Below are positions 38,936 to 46,872 of a stretch of DNA of 64,000 nucleotides, one piece after another. The position numbers were made by a program, and so were the translations under genes. The notes below the pieces were generated by a model. That model searched no databases and was not told the DNA's origin. It saw only the letters and a list, made by a program, of their open reading frames with translations. This DNA comes from Roseovarius sp. W115. Its GTDB lineage: Bacteria > Pseudomonadota > Alphaproteobacteria > Rhodobacterales > Rhodobacteraceae. The DNA lies in the NCBI RefSeq assembly GCF_032842945.2, contig NZ_CP146606.1, positions 2,546,501 to 2,610,500 of the forward strand, written 5' to 3'. Position 1 is the first letter of the stretch, and each line of letters starts with the position of its first letter.

Positions 38936-41188
38936 TCACTGATCTTGTATGGCTTTCAACACCTTAGGGGGTGACATTGGCAAATCCTGCATCCGTACAC
39001 CAGACGCCGCACTCACCGAGTTGGCGATTGCGGCCAAGGGCGGCACGATGGATGTCTCGCCCACACCACGCACCCCGTAAGGATGGCCCGGGTTGGGGAT
39101 TTCCAAAATCACCGTGTCGATCATCGGCAGGTCAGAGGCCACAGGGATGCGGTAATCCAGGAACCCGGCATTCTGCAGGATGCCATCCTCGCCGTAGATA
39201 TATTCCTCGTTCAAAGCCCAGCCGATGCCCTGCACCGCACCGCCCTGAAACTGACCCTCGACATAATCGGGATGCACGGCCTTGCCTGCGTCCTGAAACA
39301 CCGTGTAGCGCAGGATTTTCACTGCACCTGTGTCCGGATCCACTTCGGTGTCGACCATATGCGTGGCAAAGCTGACGCCAGCGCCTTCTGGGTTGGCCTC
39401 GTGATGGCCCGCGATTGGCCCGCCGGTGTTGGACGCAATCTCGGCAATCTCGGCGAGGGACATGGGCGGGTGTGTGCCCGCGTTTGGACCAGCCGGATGC
39501 GCGGCCCCGTCTTTCCATTCCACCGCCTCGGGCTCAATGCCCCACACCATGGCGGCGCGTTTGCACATTTCGCGCTTGGCGGCGCGGGCGGCCTCAATGG
39601 TGGCCAGACCCACGGCAAAGGTGACGCGAGAGCCATCTGTGACCTCGTTTTGACCAAGCGAACCTGTGTCGGCCACAATCGTGCGGACCTTCTCATAGGG
39701 AATGCCCAGCTCTTCTGCCGCCATCATCGACATCGACGCACGAGAGCCGCCGATATCGGGGTTGCCTTCCGACACGGTCACCGTGCCATCGGGCGTGATG
39801 TTGAGAGACACACAGGTGTCGCCGCCAAAGTTGAACCAGAAGCCGCACGCCACGCCGCGGCCCTGGTTCTCGCCCAATGGGGCTGTCCAGTGCGGATGAT
39901 CCTTGGCCGTGCGCAACGTCGCTTCAAGGCCAATGGCGGGGTAGGTAGGACCATAAGAGGCCACCGTACCCTCGCGCGCGGCGTTTTTCAGGCGCACCTC
40001 AAGCGGGTCGAGATCAAAGCCCTTGGCCAGTTCGTCAATCGCTGACTCCACCGCAAAGGCGGCCATGGGCGCGCCGGGGGCACGATAGGCGGCTTGCTTG
40101 GGGCGGTTGGTGACGATGTCCCAGCCGATTGTCTGCACGTTTTCAAGGTCATAGGGGGCGAAGGCCGACATGGAACCGAATTCCACAGGCGATCCGGCAT
40201 AGGCCCCACCCTGATAGCGCAGCTCGGCACTTGCGGCGGTGATCTGACCGTCTTTGGTCATGCCGATGCGGATATCGACAGAGCTTGAGGCGGTGGGCCC
40301 CGTGGCCCGAAGCACCTCTGAGCGGGTCATCACCATCTTTACTGGGCGCGAGGATTTCTTGGCCAGCATCAGCGCGACAGGTTCCAGGAACACTGTTGTC
40401 TTGCCGCCAAAACCGCCGCCAATTTCGGACGCGGTGACGCGCAGTTGTCCCTGATCGAGGCCCAGAATGGCGGCACAGGTGTTGCGCACCATGTAATGCC
40501 CTTGGGTGCAGCACCACAGGTCGGCTTGCCCATCAGGCCCCATCTGCGCCAGACAGGCATGCGGCTCAATATAGCCTTGATGCGTGGCCTCGGTCTTGTA
40601 GCTGCGCTCCAGCACGCGGTCGGCGTTCTTCAGCCCGGCCTCGACATCGCCATGACCGAACTCATAGCGCGCCATGATGTTCTTGCTGCTGCCCTCTGGC
40701 ACGGATTCATTGCCGCCGCCCTCATGCAGGATCGGTGCGCCGGGTTTGATCGCCTCATCCACATCTGTGACGTGATCCAGAACTTCATAGTCGATCTTGA
40801 TCGCTTTCAGCGCCTTTTTGGCGATGTGGTTCGAACTGGCCGCAACCGCAGCAACGGCATGCCCGTCGTAAAGGGCCTTGTCGCGTGCCATGCAGTTGTC
40901 GAGCACGTCAGCGGTGAAATCATCGTCCTCAATGGGTGCGAAATCTGCGGCGGTGACCACCGCGTGCACGCCGTCCATGGCCTCAGCCGCAGAGGTATCA
41001 ATCGACTTGATCCGCGCATGCGCGTGTGGTGAGCGCAGCACCAAGCCCACCAGCATGCCGGGCGCTGTGATATCCGCGCCAAACCGAGCCTTGCCGGTGA
41101 CCTTGTCAACCCCATCGGGGCGCAGCACGCGTGTGCCGACAACCTTGAATTCCCGTGTGTCCAGAACCTGTTTGCTGTCGAGTGCCAT
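38936..41188 (-). CDS. Molybdenum hydroxylase (xanthine dehydrogenase family), large subunit
   Basis: A 750-residue molybdopterin-binding subunit. It has EIGGGFGGKTTVFLEP (cofactor loop), AAYRAPGAPMAA where CO dehydrogenases carry AYRCSFR or AYRGAGR, and the active-site Glu in GVRGVGETSIVPPLAAIANSV. It is therefore an aldehyde oxidase/xanthine dehydrogenase-type hydroxylase, not a CO dehydrogenase. The substrate is unknown, possibly an N-heteroaromatic or aldehyde. Start ATG at 41188 shares a base with the small-subunit stop (TAATG). The operon order is medium, small, large subunit, then MoaD-like. Confidence 0.9.
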   Translation of the reverse strand: MALDSKQVLDTREFKVVGTRVLRPDGVDKVTGKARFGADITAPGMLVGLVLRSPHAHARIKSIDTSAAEAMDGVHAVVTAADFAPIEDDDFTADVLDNCMARDKALYDGHAVAAVAASSNHIAKKALKAIKIDYEVLDHVTDVDEAIKPGAPILHEGGGNESVPEGSSKNIMARYEFGHGDVEAGLKNADRVLERSYKTEATHQGYIEPHACLAQMGPDGQADLWCCTQGHYMVRNTCAAILGLDQGQLRVTASEIGGGFGGKTTVFLEPVALMLAKKSSRPVKMVMTRSEVLRATGPTASSSVDIRIGMTKDGQITAASAELRYQGGAYAGSPVEFGSMSAFAPYDLENVQTIGWDIVTNRPKQAAYRAPGAPMAAFAVESAIDELAKGFDLDPLEVRLKNAAREGTVASYGPTYPAIGLEATLRTAKDHPHWTAPLGENQGRGVACGFWFNFGGDTCVSLNITPDGTVTVSEGNPDIGGSRASMSMMAAEELGIPYEKVRTIVADTGSLGQNEVTDGSRVTFAVGLATIEAARAAKREMCKRAAMVWGIEPEAVEWKDGAAHPAGPNAGTHPPMSLAEIAEIASNTGGPIAGHHEANPEGAGVSFATHMVDTEVDPDTGAVKILRYTVFQDAGKAVHPDYVEGQFQGGAVQGIGWALNEEYIYGEDGILQNAGFLDYRIPVASDLPMIDTVILEIPNPGHPYGVRGVGETSIVPPLAAIANSVSAASGVRMQDLPMSPPKVLKAIQDQ

Positions 41189-41667
41189 TAGGATGCCTCC
41201 CGCATTTCCTTGCCCGCGGCCATCACGGCGCGGATGATTTTGTCATAGCCTGTGCAGCGGCAGAGATTGCCCGCCAGCCAGTACCGGGTTTCTTCCTCGG
41301 TGGGGTCGGGGTTGTGCTCCAAAAGCGATTTGGCCGCCACAAGGATGCCCGGCGTGCAGATCCCACATTGCAGGGCGGCGTTTTCTATGAAGTGCCGCTG
41401 CAGCGGGTGCAGTTGATCGCCCTCGGCCATGCCTTCGATAGTGGCGACCTCGGCCCCCTCGGCCTCGGCCCCCAGCACAAGGCAGGAACAGACCAGACGG
41501 CCATTCACAGTGACCGAACAGGCCCCGCAGTCGCCCGTGCCGCAGCCTTCCTTCGAGCCGGTCATGCCCAGCTGATCGCGCAGCACATCGAGAAGCGTCT
41601 CGTCAGGTTCACACAGGAACTCGGTCGGGTCGCCGTTGATCTTGGTGGAAACGTGAATTTTTCTCAT
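41188..41667 (-). CDS. Molybdenum hydroxylase, [2Fe-2S] small subunit
   Basis: A 159-residue subunit with two [2Fe-2S] clusters. The N-terminal plant-ferredoxin-type site is CGTGDCGACSV with a further Cys later (LVCSC); the C-terminal helical site is CGICTPG...NLCRCTGYD. ATG 41667 is preferred over a start 135 bases upstream because it gives the standard N-terminus MRKIHVSTKING. It passes electrons from the molybdenum centre to the FAD subunit. It starts five bases after the FAD-subunit stop. Confidence 0.92.
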   Translation of the reverse strand: MRKIHVSTKINGDPTEFLCEPDETLLDVLRDQLGMTGSKEGCGTGDCGACSVTVNGRLVCSCLVLGAEAEGAEVATIEGMAEGDQLHPLQRHFIENAALQCGICTPGILVAAKSLLEHNPDPTEEETRYWLAGNLCRCTGYDKIIRAVMAAGKEMREAS

Positions 41668-41671
41668 GATC

Positions 41672-42529
41672 TCAAGCTCCTGCGCGGGATGCGGCAATTT
41701 TGGCGGCGCGTTTCGCGAGCACGCCGGAGACATGCGTGCGGAACTCGACCGTGCCGCGTTTGTCGGCGATGGGGGTGGCGGCGGCGGAACATGCAGCGGC
41801 AAGCGCGTCCAGCGCGGCTTCGTCCACCTTGGTGCCCATCAGGGCCTTGGCGGCGTCCTCGACGATGATGACCTTAGGGCCAACCGCGCCGAGCGCCACA
41901 CGGGCATCTGTACAGGTGCCATCGCCATCAAGCGTCAGCGACAGACCACAACCCACTACGGCAATATCCATTTCCGTGCGCGGGATGAACCGCAGGTAGG
42001 CATCGCCTGAGGTGTCGGGGCGGGCTGGCAGGAAGACCGAGGCGACGAATTCGTCCTTGGCCAAAGAGGTCTTACCGGGCCCCGTGGGCACGTCCTCAAC
42101 CGGGATATCGCGCGTGCCATTGGGGCCCGCAATCCGCGCGGTGGCGCGTGCGGCCACCAGGGCCGGTACGCTGTCGGCGGCAGGGGAGGCGTTACAGAGG
42201 TTGCCCACAACGGTGCAGCGTCCCTGAATCTGCGTCGAGCCAATGAGACCTGCAGCTTCTACCACACCGGGCCAGTCGGCGGTCAGGCCCGCATGCTCGC
42301 CCATCTCGGCTCCAGATACTGCCGCGCCCAGACGCCACCCGCCATCCTCTGCCGTGATGTCGCGCATGCCGTCTATGCGTTTGATATCCAGGATGTTGTC
42401 CGGTTCGGCAAAGCCCGAGCGCATCCGCACCAAAAGGTCCGTGCCCCCGGCCAAAATCCGGCAGTCTCCCAGATCCGATCCAAGCAGTTGTGTTGCATCC
42501 TCAAGGGTCGCAGGCGCATGATAGCGCAT
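41672..42529 (-). CDS. Molybdenum hydroxylase, FAD-binding medium subunit
   Basis: A 285-residue FAD subunit of the xanthine dehydrogenase family. It has the FAD-binding motifs ILAGGTDLLVRMRSG (about residues 25-40) and TIQGRCTVVGNLCNASPAADS-like IQGRCTVVGNLCNAS (about 110-125), and the C-terminal CODH-type domain (VFRTHVSGVLAKRAA-like end). It is the first gene of the FAD/small/large/MoaD-like operon; the 115-base region before it, after the LysR stop, should hold the promoter. Confidence 0.9.
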   Translation of the reverse strand: MRYHAPATLEDATQLLGSDLGDCRILAGGTDLLVRMRSGFAEPDNILDIKRIDGMRDITAEDGGWRLGAAVSGAEMGEHAGLTADWPGVVEAAGLIGSTQIQGRCTVVGNLCNASPAADSVPALVAARATARIAGPNGTRDIPVEDVPTGPGKTSLAKDEFVASVFLPARPDTSGDAYLRFIPRTEMDIAVVGCGLSLTLDGDGTCTDARVALGAVGPKVIIVEDAAKALMGTKVDEAALDALAAACSAAATPIADKRGTVEFRTHVSGVLAKRAAKIAASRAGA

Positions 42530-42644
42530 CGGCCTTCTCCCAGGTTATTTGTCTCTATCTTACAAAATCAGCAAACACCAAACCTGCCCAAGCTTCAATC
42601 GACTTTGATAGGTCTGAAACCGACACCGCGGCTCCATGGTCGCC

Positions 42645-43532
42645 TTATCGGATCAAAGTAGCGGATTTCAGATGCCGGGCAAGCTTGTGCGGGCTGTCAC
42701 CGGAATTGTCGCGTACCAGAAGATAATAGCCATAGTCAGGACGCACGGAGATGTGCAGGGGGCGGATCAGCAGGCCATCGGCCAGGTCCTGATCCATCAA
42801 TGGGCCCCATCCCAGGGCCACCCCAAGCCCCGCGCGCGCGGCATCCAGAAGGGCCATATAGCTGTTGGTGCGCAACAGCACGCGGGCGCGGGCCGGGTCA
42901 AACCCGGCTTCGGTCAGCCAGATGCCCCAGTTGATCCAGTTCCAGCGGATGTAGTCGAGGTCAATGAGTTCGGCCTCCAGCAGATCGGAAGGATCACGCA
43001 TGGGATATCTGGCGAGGTAGCTTCTTGAACATACGGGATAAATTTCGTCCGGAAAGAGCAGCTCTGCGGTAAAGCCGGGCCAGTCTCCGGCCCCGTGAAG
43101 GATGGCCACATCGGCATTGAGTACCTCGTCTTCGGTGTCTGACACCGTCAGGTCCACGGCAAGCCCGTGTGCGCCCAGAAGAAAGCTTTCCAGCCGGGGC
43201 ATCAGCCAGAGCTGCGCAATGGACGTGTCCGCCGATAGGCGCACGATGGGGCGCGATTCCCTTTGGCGCAGGGAATGGGTGGCAGAGGTGAGGTGTTGTA
43301 GCGCGACACTGACCCCGTTGAGCAACTCGCGGCCTTCAGGCGTGAGCGTGATGGTGCGGTGCCCGCGCTCAAAAAGCTTGGTGTTGAGCAGGTCCTCTAG
43401 CTTGCGCACGCGTTGTGAGATGGCTGATTGCGTGACCGAAAGTTCTTTGGCGGCACGGGTAAAGCTGCCGAGCCGGGCCGAGGCCTCGAACGGTTCTAGC
43501 AGGTCGAGTGGCGGTGTAGGCGGCTTTCGCAT
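42645..43532 (-). CDS. LysR family regulator, divergent from second Rieske gene
   Basis: A 295-residue LysR-type regulator of the GcvA-like group: helix-turn-helix ARLGSFTRAAKELSVTQSAISQRVRKLED at about 18-45, effector domain after. ATG at 43532 (MRKPPTPPLDLLEPFEA) gives the usual length; a longer frame reaches 43613 but would overlap the divergent promoter. It faces away from the Rieske/GcvT genes and towards the molybdenum hydroxylase operon, so it may control either. TATTC-A-GAATA at 43576-43586 lies in the shared promoter region. Confidence 0.85.
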   Translation of the reverse strand: MRKPPTPPLDLLEPFEASARLGSFTRAAKELSVTQSAISQRVRKLEDLLNTKLFERGHRTITLTPEGRELLNGVSVALQHLTSATHSLRQRESRPIVRLSADTSIAQLWLMPRLESFLLGAHGLAVDLTVSDTEDEVLNADVAILHGAGDWPGFTAELLFPDEIYPVCSRSYLARYPMRDPSDLLEAELIDLDYIRWNWINWGIWLTEAGFDPARARVLLRTNSYMALLDAARAGLGVALGWGPLMDQDLADGLLIRPLHISVRPDYGYYLLVRDNSGDSPHKLARHLKSATLIR

Positions 43533-43575
43533 AAGAAATTCTTGGTCAAATGGTGTAGAAAAGAGCGTTTGCCAA

Positions 43576-43586
43576 TATTCAGAATA
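43576..43586. promoter_or_regulatory. Candidate LysR-type operator between LysR and Rieske gene
   Basis: TATTC-A-GAATA is a perfect 11-base palindrome with T and A at the ends, in the 93-base divergent region. It resembles the T-N11-A half of LysR sites only loosely; binding is inferred from position and symmetry. Confidence 0.4.
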
Positions 43587-43625
43587 ATGTGTTGATCTGT
43601 CAATACGCGCCAACAGGAGGATGCC

Positions 43626-44780
43626 ATGACCCTTCCGATTCTCAACTTAATGCCAGGTGATCTGCCGTTTCGGGCCGACCCCAGCGACAGCTACACCTTG
43701 CCTGCCCGGTTCTACCATGACCCTGCCATCTGGGAGCATGAGAAACAGGCGATTTTCTACCGCAGCTGGAATTATGCGGGGCATGTCAGCCAGGTGGCCG
43801 AGCCGGGCGCGTTTCTTACGGTGCGTATTCATGAGCAAAACGTCTTTGTTGCGCGGACGCGGGCCGGCGAGTTGAAGGCGTTTTACAATGTCTGCCCGCA
43901 CCGGGGGCATGAGCTTGTCTCGGGCACGGGGCGCAAGAATGTCATCACCTGTCCCTACCACGCCTGGGCGTTTGATTTTGACGGCACACTGAAATCAGCG
44001 CGGAATACCGAAACCGTTAAAGGCTTCGACAAATCGCAATTCTCGCTCAAGGAGGTGCGGGTTGAGGTGTTCTGTGGTCTGGTTTTGGTCAATCTGGATG
44101 CTGATGCCATGCCATTTGCCGAACAAATGGGCGATCTGGAGTCTGAAATTCGTCATTATGTCCCGTCGGTCGATGATCTTCAGTTTGCGCAGCGTGACAC
44201 CTATGAAGTCGAGGCGAACTGGAAGGTGCTCGTGGATAACTTCCTGGAATGCTACCACTGCCACCCGGCGCACAAGGATTTCGTCGATCTGGTGGACATG
44301 GACAGCTACCGCACGATCACGTCGAAATATTACTCCAGCCAATGCGCGGGGAACCCCAAGTCGCTGAGCAACCGCGCCTTTTCCTTCCAACCCGGTGACG
44401 TCGATTTTGGTTATGCGGGCTGGTATGTCTGGCCGAATTTTACCATCTGGGCCTATCCCGGAGAGGCCAACCTGTCGGTGCTGCAGATGAACCCGACCGC
44501 GCCAGAGCGCTGCGTCGAGTTTCAGGACTGGTTTGTGAAGGACGGACAGGTCACAGATCAGCTGCGCGATGCGATCAACTATCAGATCGACGTGCTGCAA
44601 CCTGAGGACATCGGTCTTTGTGAAAGCGTGCAAAAAGGTTTGAAGTCTAGCGGGTACAACCAAGGCCGTTTCGTCGTGGATGCAGGCAAAACCGAGCTGA
44701 GCGAACATGCGGTGCATCATTTCCAAAACCTTGTCGCAGAGGCGCTGGGAGCAAATCTGGACCCGGAGACAGGCACATGA
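43626..44780 (+). CDS. Rieske non-heme iron oxygenase, alpha subunit (second copy)
   Basis: A 384-residue oxygenase. The Rieske motif is CPH...CPYH (NVCPHRGHELVSGTG and ITCPYHAWAFDF, about residues 88-120). The iron site is FLECYHCHPAHKD. The overall pattern resembles the betaine/carnitine/stachydrine demethylase group more than aromatic dioxygenases, which fits the neighbouring GcvT-like and betaine-type ABC transporter genes, so it may demethylate a quaternary amine. AGGAGGATGCC precedes the ATG. Its electron-supplying reductase is not nearby. It overlaps the GcvT-like gene by four bases. Confidence 0.88.
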   Translation: MTLPILNLMPGDLPFRADPSDSYTLPARFYHDPAIWEHEKQAIFYRSWNYAGHVSQVAEPGAFLTVRIHEQNVFVARTRAGELKAFYNVCPHRGHELVSGTGRKNVITCPYHAWAFDFDGTLKSARNTETVKGFDKSQFSLKEVRVEVFCGLVLVNLDADAMPFAEQMGDLESEIRHYVPSVDDLQFAQRDTYEVEANWKVLVDNFLECYHCHPAHKDFVDLVDMDSYRTITSKYYSSQCAGNPKSLSNRAFSFQPGDVDFGYAGWYVWPNFTIWAYPGEANLSVLQMNPTAPERCVEFQDWFVKDGQVTDQLRDAINYQIDVLQPEDIGLCESVQKGLKSSGYNQGRFVVDAGKTELSEHAVHHFQNLVAEALGANLDPETGT

Positions 44781-45961
44781 TTTCGAGCGATGGCAAAACC
44801 CGTGATCTGATCACGTCTCGCCCCGGGTCGGGGTGGGATTTTAACATGCACCGGCATGTATATCACGATCTCGAGGCCAAACACGGCCCGCATTACACAG
44901 TCTATAACCGCCGGTTCATGTGCGTTTACATGGATGATCTGGACACGGACGAGGGCTATTGGCTTTTGCGGACCAAGGCGGCTTGCCTGCACACCGGGGA
45001 ATGGCCCATTGAGATTGTCGGCCCCGATGCGACCAAACTGATGGACCTGCTTTTTGTGAACAATGTGGCCAAGGTCAAGGTGGGGCGCTGTGGCTATGGG
45101 ATCGCGTGTTTTGACGATGGCGGGCTGCTTGTTGATGGGGTTTTTGCTAGGCTAGAGGAAAACCGTTACTGGTACGTGCAGGCCGATGGCGATTTCATCA
45201 ACTGGGCGCGTGCCCATGCCAAGGGCATGGATGTTGAGATCATCGGCACGTATATCAATGTCAGTCAAATTCAGGGCCCGACCTCGATGGATATCCTCGA
45301 AGCGGCGGCCAAGGACGGGATTCCATCGCCTTTTGGATATTTTGGCAGCGCCTGGGTCGATTTCGGTGGTCAGCGGGTGCTGATCACCCGGACGGGATAC
45401 ACCAATGAACTGGGCTGGGAGTTTTATACCGAGCCGCATCATGATGCCCATGCGCTCTGGGCGCATCTGGAAAAGGCGGGCGCGCCGCATGGGATGCGCA
45501 TGTTTGGGCTGGATTCCATGAACATTCGGCGGCTGGAAGCCGGAATTCTCAACGCCAATTCGGATTTCGACGAAACAACAACGCCTTACGATGTGGGGTT
45601 GGGTGGTTTCGTGGCGATGGACAAGGATGATTTCATCGGAAAAGCGGCACTAGAGAAAGCCGACAAACGCCAACGCCTGTATGGCATCCTCTGCCCCGAG
45701 GCGACACCGCGTATTCATGGGCGCGTGGAGTGGAACGGGGCGGTAGCCGGGCGCGTGACCGCCGGGGCGTTCTCTCCCTATCTTCAAAACGGGATTGGCT
45801 ATGTGTTGATGGATAGCCCCGAGGCCGGACCCGGCACCGAGGTTAGAATCGAGGGCAATGACGGTCAGATGCATCCCGCGATGCTGGCGGAAACGCCGCT
45901 TTATGATAAGGCTTGTGAAATTCCGCGTGGCAAACTGGTGGATATACCAGAACGCCCCTAA
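44777..45961 (+). CDS. GcvT-like aminomethyltransferase
   Basis: A 394-residue protein of the glycine-cleavage T-protein/dimethylglycine oxidase C-terminal family. Conserved parts include VSQIQGPTSMDIL, TGYTNELGWEFYTEP and GLDSMNIRRLEAGILNANSDFDETTTPYDVGLGGFV, as in folate-dependent methyl acceptors. It lacks the dinucleotide-binding half of dimethylglycine oxidase. Coupled to the Rieske gene by a 4-base overlap (ATGA), so one plausible scheme is capture of one-carbon units from oxidative demethylation on tetrahydrofolate. It should not be called DmdA without evidence. Confidence 0.85.
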   Translation: MISSDGKTRDLITSRPGSGWDFNMHRHVYHDLEAKHGPHYTVYNRRFMCVYMDDLDTDEGYWLLRTKAACLHTGEWPIEIVGPDATKLMDLLFVNNVAKVKVGRCGYGIACFDDGGLLVDGVFARLEENRYWYVQADGDFINWARAHAKGMDVEIIGTYINVSQIQGPTSMDILEAAAKDGIPSPFGYFGSAWVDFGGQRVLITRTGYTNELGWEFYTEPHHDAHALWAHLEKAGAPHGMRMFGLDSMNIRRLEAGILNANSDFDETTTPYDVGLGGFVAMDKDDFIGKAALEKADKRQRLYGILCPEATPRIHGRVEWNGAVAGRVTAGAFSPYLQNGIGYVLMDSPEAGPGTEVRIEGNDGQMHPAMLAETPLYDKACEIPRGKLVDIPERP

Positions 45962-45979
45962 CATCTGCGAAAGCGTGAC

Positions 45980-46872
45980 ATGACGGACGGCAACCGACTG
46001 GCTGTGTGGGCTGGCCTCTTTGCGGGGATGTGCTGGGGCATATTCTGGTTGCCTTTGCGGCTGGTCGAAGAGGGCGGGTTTGACGCGCCCTGGGCGATGG
46101 CGTTTTTCACGGGCATTCCTGCGCTGATCTGTTTGCCATTGGTTTGGGTGCTTCGCGCGGATTACCGTCTGGGATGGGCGCTTTTGGGCGGCATTCTGGG
46201 GGGTGCGCCTATGCGCTTTATGCCGCTGCCCTGCTTTACACCGATGTGGTGCGGGCGGTTTTGCTCTTTTATCTCATGCCGATCTGGGGGTTCTTGCTTG
46301 GCTGGGCGTTTCTGGGCGACCGGATGACGTGGTACCGTTGGGCGGCGATTGCGCTGGGCGTGGCGGGCATGATGGTTGTGTTCTCGGACGAAGCCGGATT
46401 GCCCCTGCCGCGGGTCTGGGGGGACTGGTTCGGATTGATCTCGGGTGTGTTCTGGGCGCTGGGATGCACCTTGATCCTCACAGAAAAGCGGGTGCGTATC
46501 GCGACGCAGGCGACGAACTTCTTTCTTGTTGCGGCACTGGTTTCCGTAGTGGTGGCGCTGGTGTCCACCTCGCAAGGCACGGCATCACCACCGCAGGGCG
46601 CGGCAGTGGGTGGCGTGCTCATCTGGTTCCTGCCCGTGGCGCTTTTGCTCATTATTCCAGGGGGATATGCGTCGATCTATGCGCCCTCCAAGCTCAATCC
46701 GGGGTTGGTGGGGCTGCTCTTCATGGCAGAGATCGTGGTGGCAGCTGTCTCGGCGGCGATCTGGGCCGGAGAGCCCTTTGGCTGGCGCGAGATGGTGGGC
46801 TTGCCGCTAATCCTTTTGGCCGGGTTGATGGAGCCTTTGGCGCTGAGCCGAAGGGCTCGCAGCCCTGCCTGA
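45980..46872 (+). pseudogene. DMT/EamA family transporter, frame broken once
   Basis: Ten-helix drug/metabolite transporter type protein. The first 75 residues (MTDGNRLAVWAGLFAGMCWGIFWLPLRL...) lie in one frame, the rest (AYALYAAALLYTDVVRAVLLFYLMPIWG... to LEPLALSRRARSPA) in another. The break is at a run of six G's (46198-46203). One added G gives LGGCAYALYAAALL and a continuous protein of 297 residues, the family norm. As written, the first frame stops near 46327. G GGG GGT in the first frame is also a -1 slippery heptamer. It likely moves a metabolite of the surrounding catabolic genes. Confidence 0.75.

Noticed and set aside
38936-41188. CO dehydrogenase large subunit (CoxL)
   Set aside because: The active-site loop reads AYRAPGAP rather than AYRCSFR or AYRGAGR.
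44777-45961. DMSP demethylase DmdA
   Set aside because: The fold family is shared, but I could not match DmdA's distinguishing pattern; the context (Rieske oxygenase, betaine importer) favours a GcvT-like amine role.
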